Origin: Thermodesulfovibrionia bacterium
GTDB lineage: Bacteria > Nitrospirota > Thermodesulfovibrionia > UBA6902 > BMS3Bbin08
Direction of reading: 5' to 3'
DNA: 64,000 nucleotides
Assembly (NCBI GenBank): GCA_030694425.1
Contig: JAUXYI010000079.1
Span: forward strand, 61,430-125,429
Numbering within the stretch: the stretch's first letter is position 1; each line of letters starts with the position of its first letter. Positions 1 through 7,658 of this stretch are shown here, piece by piece. The translations under genes were made by a program, and so were the position numbers. The notes under the pieces are model-generated. The model searched no databases and had not been told where the DNA came from. It saw nothing but the letters and a program-made list of their open reading frames with translations.

Positions 1-1303
1 CCAATATCTGTGCTGCAAGGGTTTTATTGCTGCCGACTTCTTTCAAAACCCACTTTATGTAAGACTCTTCCTGTTCCTCAAGGGATGGCATCTTGCCTTC
101 TTTTTTTCTGAATGTCCTTATGCTTAATTCCCTTAAGTCCTCGGGAAGATGCGCTACTTCTATTGTATTCCCATTTGTAAGGGCAACTCCTCTTTCTATG
201 ATATTTTCAAGCTCCCTCACATTCCCGGGGAAGTCATAATTCATTAATATAGCAATAACGTCATGCGATATCTCTGTAACATCTTTTTTCATGAGGGCTG
301 TATATTTTTTCAAAAAATAATAACTCATAAGCGGTATATCATCCCGTCTTTCTGAAAGCGGAGGGACACGCAAAGAGACCACATTCAATCTGAAATAAAG
401 GTCCTGCCTGAAATGCCCATCTTTTATTGCGTCCTGAATATTTCTATTTGTTGATGCTATAAACCTGACATCTACTTTCACAGGCTCTGTGCCCCCGACC
501 CGTAAAAGTTCTTTTTCCTGAATAACCCTTAAAAGCTTTACCTGCATGGATGGGGGCATTTCTGTTATCTCATCTAAAAATAATGTTCCGCCTGATGCCA
601 TTTCTATCAAGCCTTTTTTCAAAGTGGTTGCACCAGTGAATGCGCCTTTTTCATGCCCGAATAGTTCATTACTCAAAAGTTCTTCTGTAAATGCCCCACA
701 ATTTATTGCAAAGAATGCTCCTTCCGAGCGTTTGCTGTTAAGGTGTATGTATTTTGCTAAAAGTTCTTTACCTGTACCACTTTCGCCGCTTATAAGGACA
801 TTGCAGTCTGTGGGCGCAATCTGCCTTGCTGTATCAAGAATCCTCTGCATATTAAAATCCTGTGTGATTATCTTTACCCTGCCCTGATATTTCTCTAACT
901 GCTCTCTCAATTGGGCGTTTTCTTTTTTAAGCCTTACCTTCTCTACTGCCTCTCTGACTACCTTTCTCACCTCATCAAGCTTAAAGGGTTTGGCTATGTA
1001 ATGATAGGCGCCTTTTCTCATTGTCTCTACTGCTGAGGTGACAGTGGCATAAGCTGTAATCATGATAACCTCTGTATCAGGATAAAGCGACTTAGCCTTT
1101 TCAAGAACCTCAAGCCCATCTACCTTTTCCATCTTTAAATCTGTAAGCACCACGTCAAACTCATGTTCCTCAAGTATCCTTAACGCATTAGTGCCGCTTG
1201 TGGTGCCAACCACCTCATACCCCTCCTTTTTCATAACGTGCTCAAGGTTCCTGAGGGCGACCTTTTCATCCTCTACTATTAAAAGTTTTACCTTATTCTT
1301 CAT
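1..1303 (-). CDS. Sigma-54-dependent response regulator, NtrC family (C-terminus beyond left edge)
   Basis: Transcription activator that, when phosphorylated, drives sigma-54 RNA polymerase from distant enhancer sites. Reading leftwards from the ATG at 1303 I see a receiver domain (phosphoacceptor about Asp55 in VLTDLKM, conserved Lys in YIAKPF), an AAA+ domain with Walker A GESGTGKE, the sigma-54 contact loop GAFTGA, Walker B GGTLFLDE and the segment FPGNVREL, then the start of a Fis-type helix-turn-helix (NKTLAAQIL) cut by the window edge. Only the end of that helix-turn-helix should be missing. The ATG overlaps the last 11 bases of the upstream kinase gene, so the two are co-translated as a pair. 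Inferred role: activates the divergent operon that starts at 3013, whose leader contains a sigma-54-like promoter. Confidence 0.95.
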   Translation of the reverse strand, partial: MKNKVKLLIVEDEKVALRNLEHVMKKEGYEVVGTTSGTNALRILEEHEFDVVLTDLKMEKVDGLEVLEKAKSLYPDTEVIMITAYATVTSAVETMRKGAYHYIAKPFKLDEVRKVVREAVEKVRLKKENAQLREQLEKYQGRVKIITQDFNMQRILDTARQIAPTDCNVLISGESGTGKELLAKYIHLNSKRSEGAFFAINCGAFTEELLSNELFGHEKGAFTGATTLKKGLIEMASGGTLFLDEITEMPPSMQVKLLRVIQEKELLRVGGTEPVKVDVRFIASTNRNIQDAIKDGHFRQDLYFRLNVVSLRVPPLSERRDDIPLMSYYFLKKYTALMKKDVTEISHDVIAILMNYDFPGNVRELENIIERGVALTNGNTIEVAHLPEDLRELSIRTFRKKEGKMPSLEEQEESYIKWVLKEVGSNKTLAAQIL

Positions 1304-2717
1304 CTTTGCGCTCCTTTAAAGGCAGTCTAATCAAAAAAGTTGTTCCATAACCTACCTGGCTTTCCACATCAATGGTGCCCCCATGTTTTTCTATGATATT
1401 ATGCACAACAAAAAGGCCTAGGCCATAGCCTTTCTTTGTATCTTTTTTTGTAAAAAATGGTTCAAATATCTTTGAAACTATCTCTGGCTCCATACCAATA
1501 CCTGTATCTCTAACCTCAATTTCAATTATATTACCTTTACCCTTTTTTGCTGAAATGAAAACCTTTCCCTCGCCTTCTATTGCCCCCATGCTGTTTTTAA
1601 TAAGGTTCAGAAAAACCTGTTGAAGCTTCTGCTTATCTGCAAAGAGCACAATATCATCGGGGACCTCCATGCGGATTTCTATCTTTGATGGAATCTCCCC
1701 TTTGATCAGCCTGAGAGACTCATTGACCGCATTTTTCAGATTAACATTTTCCTTTTTACCTGCCCTTGAAAACTCAAGGACGGTTCTTACAATATCCTTT
1801 GCCCTGTCTGTTTCGGCTTCTATCTGCGAAAGAAGCTCTCTCTTATATTCAATATCTGCTTCTTCTATTTCCTCCTTAAGTATCTGGCAGGAAGTAGAGA
1901 TATTAGAAAGTGGATTATTAATCTCGTGGGCAACTCCAAAAAGCAAAGTGCCGATGGATGCTAATTTCTCTGACTGGACAAGATGCCTCTGCCGCATCTC
2001 CAGTTCAACGAGCATCGTATTGATTGCCTTACTAAGAGATAGCAATTCCTTATCACGAGATAACACAGGGATGAATGAAAATTCTCCATTGGCAATCTTT
2101 TGCATGCTCTCTTCTAACAGTTTAAGGGGTCTTATAACCATCCGCGTTAAATATTCAGCGATGAAAAAACCAGCAATAATAAGAAAGATACCTGAAAAAA
2201 TAAGTATCCTCTGAGAACGCTCTATCAATGTCTGCATATATTTTCGTTCTGCTACGGAGATTGCCTCCGTGGATGTAACAATTTTTTTGCCAATCTCCCT
2301 TATTCTTTCTTCTAAGGTACGGGTTTCCATGGGAGCATGCCTTTTGTCCTGCTCAAAATATTTCTGCATGAGGGATTTGTATTCTCGGATATCAGTATCT
2401 AAGGCATAGACATCTGCCTTGATTGCAAGTTTTTCTATAGCTTCCTTATTATTCTTTATAATGTCCTCTGACCTTTCTGTAAATCGTAAGTTTTCAGAAT
2501 AATCCTCTTTATGCCCATAAAGAAAATAGTTCTTTTCAAACCTTCTCATCTCAAGGGTTGTATCAAAAAGGTCAGAGACTATAAAGCTAAATTCGGCCTT
2601 TTTGTTTATTGTCATTAGATTAAGGTAATTCAAAATAGAGATACCGACTACTATAATAATGCCAATGTAGTACGCGTAGTTAACCTTATTGCGAATACTT
2701 GATTGAAATCCGAGCAT
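1293..2717 (-). CDS. Membrane sensor histidine kinase, partner of the regulator at 1-1303
   Basis: Two-component sensor kinase of 474 residues in the inner membrane. Order: TM1 (about 14-34), a helical periplasmic sensor (35-170) carrying MRRFEKNYFLYG, TM2 (171-190), HAMP (190-245), the phosphoacceptor helix with H-box GVAHEINNPL (His264), then a GHKL ATPase with the N-box NLIKNS, DTGIGM and GYGLGL. The sensor motif (RR-E-KN-LYG) recurs in the second kinase at 6010 (LRRHEKNFLLYG), which suggests both have the same four-helix/HBM-like sensor type; the ligand cannot be read from sequence. It overlaps the response regulator start and is divergent from the stress/transport operon starting at 3013. 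The H-box class (HE-NNPL) is typical of NtrB-like kinases that work with sigma-54 activators. Confidence 0.95.
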   Translation of the reverse strand: MLGFQSSIRNKVNYAYYIGIIIVVGISILNYLNLMTINKKAEFSFIVSDLFDTTLEMRRFEKNYFLYGHKEDYSENLRFTERSEDIIKNNKEAIEKLAIKADVYALDTDIREYKSLMQKYFEQDKRHAPMETRTLEERIREIGKKIVTSTEAISVAERKYMQTLIERSQRILIFSGIFLIIAGFFIAEYLTRMVIRPLKLLEESMQKIANGEFSFIPVLSRDKELLSLSKAINTMLVELEMRQRHLVQSEKLASIGTLLFGVAHEINNPLSNISTSCQILKEEIEEADIEYKRELLSQIEAETDRAKDIVRTVLEFSRAGKKENVNLKNAVNESLRLIKGEIPSKIEIRMEVPDDIVLFADKQKLQQVFLNLIKNSMGAIEGEGKVFISAKKGKGNIIEIEVRDTGIGMEPEIVSKIFEPFFTKKDTKKGYGLGLFVVHNIIEKHGGTIDVESQVGYGTTFLIRLPLKERKDEE

Positions 2718-2741
2718 GGAACAATTGTAACATTAATTGTT

Positions 2742-2758
2742 GCAAAATGCAATTTTGC
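2742..2758. promoter_or_regulatory. Perfect dyad, possible activator (UAS) site
   Basis: GCAAAAT-GCA-ATTTTGC is a perfect 7+3+7 inverted repeat in the divergent region between the kinase start (2717) and the operon at 3013. A half-related sequence (TTGCAAAATG) recurs at 2873-2882, 133 bp further on. Both lie upstream of a sigma-54-like promoter, the usual place for NtrC-type enhancer sites. The assignment to the regulator at 1-1303 is inference. Confidence 0.45.
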
Positions 2759-2963
2759 TCGTAAGGATGCAACGGTTGTGCTAATGGGTTCATGTTGGAG
2801 GTTAAGAATTATAAGTTTCAAGCCTTCCCGGTTCAAGCCTCAGATGTTGTAATTCCTCCGCTCATGCCGTAATTGCAAAATGAAACAAATATGAAAAAAT
2901 ACGCCAAAAGGCTATTAAAGAAAAAACCTAATAAATTTAAACAGTTAGAAGGTTTTTACATCC

Positions 2964-2979
2964 TGGCATGAGATTTGAA
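2964..2979 (+). promoter_or_regulatory. Sigma-54-like -24/-12 promoter (variant -12)
   Basis: TGGCATGAGATTTGAA has the -24 GG and the -12 G at the right spacing for sigma-54 (consensus TGGCACG-N4-TTGCW), but the -12 GC is GA here. It lies 33 bp upstream of the ATG at 3013. Two better copies (9161 and 20669) elsewhere in the window support it by comparison. Confidence 0.55.
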
Positions 2980-3012
2980 TAAGGGATAGTAAACGGATGA
3001 AGGGAGGCAAAA

Positions 3013-3204
3013 ATGCAAAAGAAGTTTTTAAAGAGATTAGAGGACATATTTACAGCGATTGCATTTGCAGAAGAAGGGGATGTTGAGACAGCGAGGGAAA
3101 TACTTAAGGAAGAGAGATATCCACAGAAAAAGATCGCAGAGAGAAAAGCAGGAATTGCAAAACCGCTAACCCTTACACCAAGTGAAAAACCAAGCCATCT
3201 ATAA
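3013..3204 (+). CDS. Small protein with LED-AFAEEGD-TAR helical motif
   Basis: A 63-residue soluble protein of unknown function and the first gene of the operon 3013-5922. The start follows a GGGAGG ribosome site. Residues 8-31 (RLEDIFTAIAFAEEGDVETA, then REIL) match residues 7-30 of the next gene product and residues 45-68 of the product at 9203. The remaining 30 residues are charged and Pro-rich with no recognisable fold. Because this protein is little more than the shared motif, the motif is probably a functional unit, perhaps a protein-protein contact used by the Usp-like neighbours. No enzyme signature is visible. The position behind a sigma-54-like promoter suggests induction by the adjacent two-component pair. 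Function unknown. Confidence 0.8.
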   Translation: MQKKFLKRLEDIFTAIAFAEEGDVETAREILKEERYPQKKIAERKAGIAKPLTLTPSEKPSHL

Positions 3205-3225
3205 ATTTTTAGAAAGGAGGATAAA

Positions 3226-3699
3226 TTGAAAGAATTGTTTAAGAGATTTGAAGACATGATGTCTGCTGTTACTTTTGCAGAGGCAGGGGAATTTGAAACT
3301 GCAAGAGAAATTGTAAAAGGAAGGCAAAAGGTATTGCTTACATTAACAGGGAGGGAATCTGACAGAAAATCATTTAAATATGCACTTAACATCTGTAAGC
3401 GGATAGGTGCAGTGCTTGAAGTCCTGTATATATCAAAGGGAGAAGATATACTTCAGATGTTAAGACAATTTCAGGATGAACTCAGGAGAGAAGGAATTGC
3501 ATATGAGATTTTTCAGAAGAGCGGATGTATAAAGGAGGCAATTATCCATCACACAGAGAAAAGGAGTGATATTCAGTTTGTGGTTGTTGAATCGTCAGAT
3601 GCCTTGAATATGGAGTGCAAAAAGGATGACAGAGAGCTTTCAAAAGCATGGGAAGGACTAAAGTGCCCTCTGGTTCTGGTCTCAGAGGCAAGGACATAA
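3226..3699 (+). CDS. Usp-like protein with N-terminal LED-AFAEAGE-TAR motif
   Basis: 157 residues, starting at TTG (3226) because a strong AGAAAGGAGG sits just upstream. Residues 7-30 (RFEDMMSAVTFAEAGEFETA, then REIV) are the motif shared with the 3013 and 9203 products. From residue 35 the pattern KVLLTLTG, a long helix, LEVLYISKG, FVVVES and CPLVLVSE resembles the Rossmann-like fold of universal stress proteins, but the ATP-binding G-2x-G-9x-GS signature is absent, so it probably does not bind ATP in the usual way. It lies between the motif-only protein and a small membrane protein, upstream of a TauE/SafE permease and a tandem Usp. Proposed role: regulatory or scaffold partner of the permease (inference). 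Confidence 0.8.
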   Translation: MKELFKRFEDMMSAVTFAEAGEFETAREIVKGRQKVLLTLTGRESDRKSFKYALNICKRIGAVLEVLYISKGEDILQMLRQFQDELRREGIAYEIFQKSGCIKEAIIHHTEKRSDIQFVVVESSDALNMECKKDDRELSKAWEGLKCPLVLVSEART

Positions 3700-3726
3700 G
3701 ATTTAATAATTAAGGAGGAAAGTATA

Positions 3727-3975
3727 ATGGCTCAAAGCAGTAAAAAGAAACCATATGGAAAAATGATATTCATGGGAATTATTTCAGTTGTGCTTTATAT
3801 AACATTGCTGCTAAAGCAGGATATAATCAATGAGTATTTTGCTCTTGGCGGTGTGTATGCTTTTTTGCCAATAGCAACAGCGTTTATCTTCTCATTTGTT
3901 CATGGTTTATTCACAGGAAATTTCTGGACCGTCCTGGGGATAGAGGCAGCAAAGAAGAGGAAGGAGGTAAAATAA
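3727..3975 (+). CDS. Small two-helix membrane protein next to TauE/SafE permease
   Basis: 82 residues with a basic N-terminus (KKKPYGK), two hydrophobic segments (about 13-31 and 42-65) and a Lys-rich end, so it should be an inner-membrane hairpin with both ends in the cytoplasm. The ATG follows AAGGAGGAAAG. It ends one base before the ATG of the permease at 3977, so the two are almost certainly translated together and it may be a permease accessory subunit. I recognise no named family. Confidence 0.8.
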   Translation: MAQSSKKKPYGKMIFMGIISVVLYITLLLKQDIINEYFALGGVYAFLPIATAFIFSFVHGLFTGNFWTVLGIEAAKKRKEVK

Positions 3976-3976
3976 C

Positions 3977-5065
3977 ATGCACGATATAGTTAAGGAAGCG
4001 GCTAATTTCATCAATCTTGATGTTATGAATATTGCTTACCTTTTTATTGTTGGATTTATCGGAGGTCTTGTAAGCGGATTTATAGGCTCAGGCGGAGCTT
4101 TCGTGCTCACACCAGCCATGATGAGTCTCGGCGTGCCCGGTCTTGTGGCAGTGGCAAGCAACATGTGCCACAAATTCCCCAAGGCGCTTATAGGAGCGCT
4201 AAAACGCGCAAAATATGGACAGGTTGATGTAAAACTGGGGCTTGTTCTTGGAGTTTCTGCTGAAGCAGGTGTTCTTTATGGCGCACATATACAGGAAGGC
4301 ATTAAAAAATCGTTTGGAGATGCAGGCTCCAACCTTTATGTAAGCGTTGCATTTGTTGTTATCCTCGCAATTGTAGGCGGTTTTGTTCTCAGGGATGCAT
4401 GGAAGACGTATAAATCAGGGAATACAGATAAAGAAGAGAAAGTTACGAAGCTGGCGCGCTGGGTGCAATCCATTAACATACCCGGCACAATGGTCTATTT
4501 TAAAAGCCTGAATGCACGTATATCAGTGCTTTTTACCATACCATTAGGTTTTGCTACAGGAATGCTCGCTGCAACTATTGCTGTCGGCGGTTTTATCGGC
4601 GTCCCTTCCATGATTTATGTGCTTGGCGCACCAAGCCTGATGGCATCTGCAACCGAGTTAGTAATAGCATTTGTTATGGGGCTGGGCGGATCATTTAAAT
4701 ATGCCCTGCATGGTCTCGTTGATATCCGTCTTGCTATGATAATCCTTGCAGGTTCTCTCTTTGGTATTCAGCTTGGCGCTATTGGTACAACCTATGTCAA
4801 GGGGTATATGATAAAGCTCGTGATGGGTCTTATCATGGTTATAGTTCTTTTTAGTCGTGGTTTGATGATTCCTGTTTATATGTCACAGTTAGGCTTGATG
4901 CAGCCACTTGCCGAAGGAACTGTTAAGGTGCTAAAGAGCACCAGTTTTGCTATAATGATACTGGCTCTGATTATCGGTGCATTTATTGTCCTGAAGGCAA
5001 TGTGGCAGGGAATAAGGGCAGAGCGAAAAATGGCCAAAGAAGTTCTGAAACACGGTGAGGTGTAG
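3977..5065 (+). CDS. TauE/SafE-family sulfite/anion exporter
   Basis: Polytopic inner-membrane permease of 362 residues, in the family (TauE/SafE, DUF81) known for export of sulfite, sulfoacetate and related anions. Evidence: the two-fold repeated glycine-rich helices with GFIGGLVSGFIGSGGAF and VGGFIGVPSMIYVLGAP, and eight or so hydrophobic segments. A long charged loop (about 145-165) separates the halves. The next gene, a tandem universal stress protein, begins 3 bases downstream; the small membrane protein ends 1 base upstream. The actual substrate is unknown; sulfite or another sulfur oxyanion is plausible from family knowledge. A second, shorter permease of the same family is encoded at 9707. 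Confidence 0.9.
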   Translation: MHDIVKEAANFINLDVMNIAYLFIVGFIGGLVSGFIGSGGAFVLTPAMMSLGVPGLVAVASNMCHKFPKALIGALKRAKYGQVDVKLGLVLGVSAEAGVLYGAHIQEGIKKSFGDAGSNLYVSVAFVVILAIVGGFVLRDAWKTYKSGNTDKEEKVTKLARWVQSINIPGTMVYFKSLNARISVLFTIPLGFATGMLAATIAVGGFIGVPSMIYVLGAPSLMASATELVIAFVMGLGGSFKYALHGLVDIRLAMIILAGSLFGIQLGAIGTTYVKGYMIKLVMGLIMVIVLFSRGLMIPVYMSQLGLMQPLAEGTVKVLKSTSFAIMILALIIGAFIVLKAMWQGIRAERKMAKEVLKHGEV

Positions 5066-5067
5066 CT

Positions 5068-5922
5068 ATGGGAAGATATAGAAAGATACTGGTTGCAGTT
5101 GATGGTTCTGAGACGAGTCTTCATGCATTGAAGGAATCCTTCAAGCTTGCCATGAATGAGGGAAGCTGGATAACGGTTGTTTCAGTTGTGCCTCCCTACA
5201 CAGGAGACCTTGATTTAGTTGCAGTAGGGAATATTATGGCATCCATGAGAAAGCCATGTGAAGAGGCACTTAGGAAAGCTCAGGATATAGCAAATGCAGA
5301 GAGGGCATCAATAAAGACTGCATGTGAAGAAGGCGAGCCGCATAGTGCAATAGTTGACCTTGCCCAAGCAGAAAATTTTGATTTAATAGTAATGGGGAGA
5401 AGAGGACTCAGGCGTCTTGAAAGGGTCCTTGTTGGAAGCGTGACTGCAAGGGTTATTGGCTATAGCCCCATAGATGTGCTCGTTGTTCCGAGGGATACAG
5501 AGGTTGGCTGGCAGAATGTCCTTCTTACAACTGATGGATCAAAATACAGTGAGGCAGCCTCAAAGAAGGCAATAGACCTTGCAAAATCCTATGGAGGAGT
5601 ATTAAAGATTCTTTCTGTAGTGGATGTTCCCCCGGAGTTTTATGCAGAATCTCCAAAGACTGTTGATGATATGATTAACAAGGCAAAGGGATATGTTGAG
5701 GTTGTAAAGAAACAAGCGGAGGCAGCAAGGGTTAAGGTAGAAACCTTTGTGAGAGAAGGAGAGGCTTATCAGGTAATAACCAATATCGCAAAAGAGCAAA
5801 ATGCGGGTATTATTATAATGGGTTCACACGGAAGGACTGGATTAAAAAGACTCCTCATGGGAAGCGTCACTGAGAAGGTCATAGGACATTCCCCCTGCCC
5901 TGTGCTTGTAGTAAAATCCTGA
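5068..5922 (+). CDS. Tandem universal stress protein (two UspA domains)
   Basis: Cytoplasmic protein of 284 residues with two UspA domains (about 1-142 and 147-284). Each keeps the ATP-binding signature G-2x-G-9x-GS: GRRGLRRLERVLVGS and GSHGRTGLKRLLMGS. Usp proteins bind ATP and modulate survival under starvation or redox stress; no specific reaction is known. The gene starts 3 bases after the TauE/SafE stop and is the last of the operon: a hairpin terminator follows at 5945. The association of Usp and TauE/SafE is repeated at 9707-12739, so a functional link between stress protein and exporter is likely (inference). Confidence 0.93.
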   Translation: MGRYRKILVAVDGSETSLHALKESFKLAMNEGSWITVVSVVPPYTGDLDLVAVGNIMASMRKPCEEALRKAQDIANAERASIKTACEEGEPHSAIVDLAQAENFDLIVMGRRGLRRLERVLVGSVTARVIGYSPIDVLVVPRDTEVGWQNVLLTTDGSKYSEAASKKAIDLAKSYGGVLKILSVVDVPPEFYAESPKTVDDMINKAKGYVEVVKKQAEAARVKVETFVREGEAYQVITNIAKEQNAGIIIMGSHGRTGLKRLLMGSVTEKVIGHSPCPVLVVKS

Positions 5923-5944
5923 TTCAAAATATTTTTAGATATAG

Positions 5945-5980
5945 AAAATGCCACGGGAAAATTCTGTGGCATTTTTATTT
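5945..5980 (+). terminator. Rho-independent terminator of the 3013-5922 operon
   Basis: Stem AAAATGCCAC / GTGGCATTTT (5945-5954 with 5966-5975), followed by a T-rich run. It lies 22 bases after the Usp stop and separates the operon from the kinase at 6010. Confidence 0.85.
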
Positions 5981-6009
5981 TTGGACGTTGGTGATATTAT
6001 ATTTTTGTT

Positions 6010-7638
6010 ATGTCCCTTAAGAAAAAAATAAGCCTCGGTTTCCTTATAAGCTCAATAATCATAGCTATCCTTGTTATATTAGGCTATACCAACTTTATTG
6101 GGATAAGGAAAGAAATCCGCTATCTTGAGATGTCTGATACTGTGAGAAGTAAGTCCCTGCAGCTCAGAAGACATGAGAAAAACTTCCTTCTTTATGGAGA
6201 TGCAAAAGAGATGCAAAACGTTCATACTTACATAAACGATTTAAAAGAAATCATTAAACAGGGCAGAACTGTTTACAGCACAGAAAAATTGCTTGAGCTT
6301 GAAAAGAAGATAGCTGAATATGAGCAGGGATTTAACAGGATTGAATCAACTGCCAGAGATTTTCAAAAAGAATTAAACAGATTAAAAATATTACTTCCGC
6401 ATCATTCAGATCTCTTATATCTTAGTGAATCAACCTTCCTTGAAAGGCCTCTTGTAAATGCTGAAATTTTTAAAAAGACTTTCTCACTAAAAGCCGATGC
6501 CCCTGCTATTAAAAGTTTGGAGGACTTAAACACAGAAATCAACGAACTCAGAAAAAACGGGGAAGAAATCCTGACAATCTCAAAAGAGCTTGATAAATCA
6601 GCGAGAGAAAATGTAGAAAAATATATAAGTTTTTCACAAACCGCAGCAATATTCTTGTTCCCGCTGTTTCTTTTTGTAGGGCTTGGGGTATTATTTGTCA
6701 TCATCCATAGCGTTGTAAGGCGTCTGAAGATTTTAACTATGGCTGTAGAAAAGACAGGCAGAGGAGACTTTTCGTCTTTAATAACACCTTCAAAGGGTGA
6801 TGAGGTCAGCATATTTATAAATGCATTTAACAAAATGGAACAAAACCTTATAATGAGAGACAATGAAATTAACAGGAAGAATAAGGAACTGCTTCAAAGC
6901 AGGAAGCTTGCCTCTCTTGGAACCCTTGCATCAGGTGTTGCCCATGAACTTAATAACCCATTGAACAACATTTACACAACGGCTCAACGTCTTTTAAAGA
7001 AGACAGGTGAAGACTGTCCTGCTTTCATTAAGAAAGGAATAGATGATATATTTGGTCAGACTATGAGAGTGAAAAAGATTGTCGGCGACCTTCTTGTATT
7101 TGCACGAGGCCGAGAACCTCAATTCAGAGAAAGCGAACTTAACAGCCTCATTCAGCAGACTTACAAACAACTCAGTAACGCAATCAATACTGAAGATATA
7201 CATTTTATGATTGAATCAGAGTCAGGTCATATCATGATTAATGCAGACCCTGAGCAGCTTGAGCAAGTTTTCATCAACCTCTTTACAAATGCTGTAGAGG
7301 CAATGTCGGGTAAAGGTGAATTAAAGGTTATGGCTGTCATGCAAGATAACACAGTGATGATAAGGGTCTCGGACTCCGGACGAGGAGTATCCAGAGAGAG
7401 TCTTGAGAATATATTTGAACCTTTTTTTACAACAAAGGACAGGGGAACAGGGCTTGGACTTGCTATTGTCTTTAGTATTATCCAGAAACATAACGGAGAG
7501 ATAACAGTTGAAAGCGAAGAAGGAAAAGGGACCACTTTCATCATTACATTACCGAAAAGGAATGTCATTGCGAGGAGCGATAACAACGAAGCAATCTCAA
7601 AAAGCGAGATTCCTCGCTGCGCTCGGGATGACAGTTAG
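6010..7638 (+). CDS. Membrane sensor histidine kinase with repeat-derived C-terminus
   Basis: Sensor kinase of 542 residues. TM1 (about 9-29), a long helical periplasmic sensor (30-208) with LRRHEKNFLLYG, TM2 (209-233), HAMP (233-285), H-box SGVAHELNNPL (His312), then a GHKL ATPase with NLFTNA, DSGRGV and GTGLGL. The natural end of the domain is FIITLPKR near residue 516. The last ~25 residues (NVIARSDNNEAIS..., ending RCARDDS) are encoded by a dispersed CATTGCGAGG repeat (7563-7633), so the original stop seems to have been overrun by a repeat insertion. The regulator gene follows after 20 bases. The sensor motif is shared with the kinase at 1293-2717, implying paralogous signalling pairs. 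No clear Shine-Dalgarno precedes the ATG. Confidence 0.95.
   Translation: MSLKKKISLGFLISSIIIAILVILGYTNFIGIRKEIRYLEMSDTVRSKSLQLRRHEKNFLLYGDAKEMQNVHTYINDLKEIIKQGRTVYSTEKLLELEKKIAEYEQGFNRIESTARDFQKELNRLKILLPHHSDLLYLSESTFLERPLVNAEIFKKTFSLKADAPAIKSLEDLNTEINELRKNGEEILTISKELDKSARENVEKYISFSQTAAIFLFPLFLFVGLGVLFVIIHSVVRRLKILTMAVEKTGRGDFSSLITPSKGDEVSIFINAFNKMEQNLIMRDNEINRKNKELLQSRKLASLGTLASGVAHELNNPLNNIYTTAQRLLKKTGEDCPAFIKKGIDDIFGQTMRVKKIVGDLLVFARGREPQFRESELNSLIQQTYKQLSNAINTEDIHFMIESESGHIMINADPEQLEQVFINLFTNAVEAMSGKGELKVMAVMQDNTVMIRVSDSGRGVSRESLENIFEPFFTTKDRGTGLGLAIVFSIIQKHNGEITVESEEGKGTTFIITLPKRNVIARSDNNEAISKSEIPRCARDDS
7563..7633. repeat. Dispersed CATTGCGAGG-type palindromic repeat inside a kinase gene
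   Basis: Begins TGTCATTGCGAGGAGCG and ends GCGCTCGGGATGACA, imperfect inverted ends of one element. Related copies are intergenic at 17457-17556 and 42849-42925. Here it is read in frame as the C-terminal tail of the kinase. Confidence 0.85.
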
Positions 7639-7658
7639 AGGACAGGGAAAAGACAGTT

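Noticed and set aside
546..887. 113-codon plus-strand open frame
   Set aside because: Antisense to the AAA+ domain of the sigma-54 regulator, no ribosome site, low-complexity Ser/Leu product.
2937..3392. 151-codon minus-strand open frame
   Set aside because: Antisense shadow of the two motif proteins, which have good ribosome sites and paralogues.
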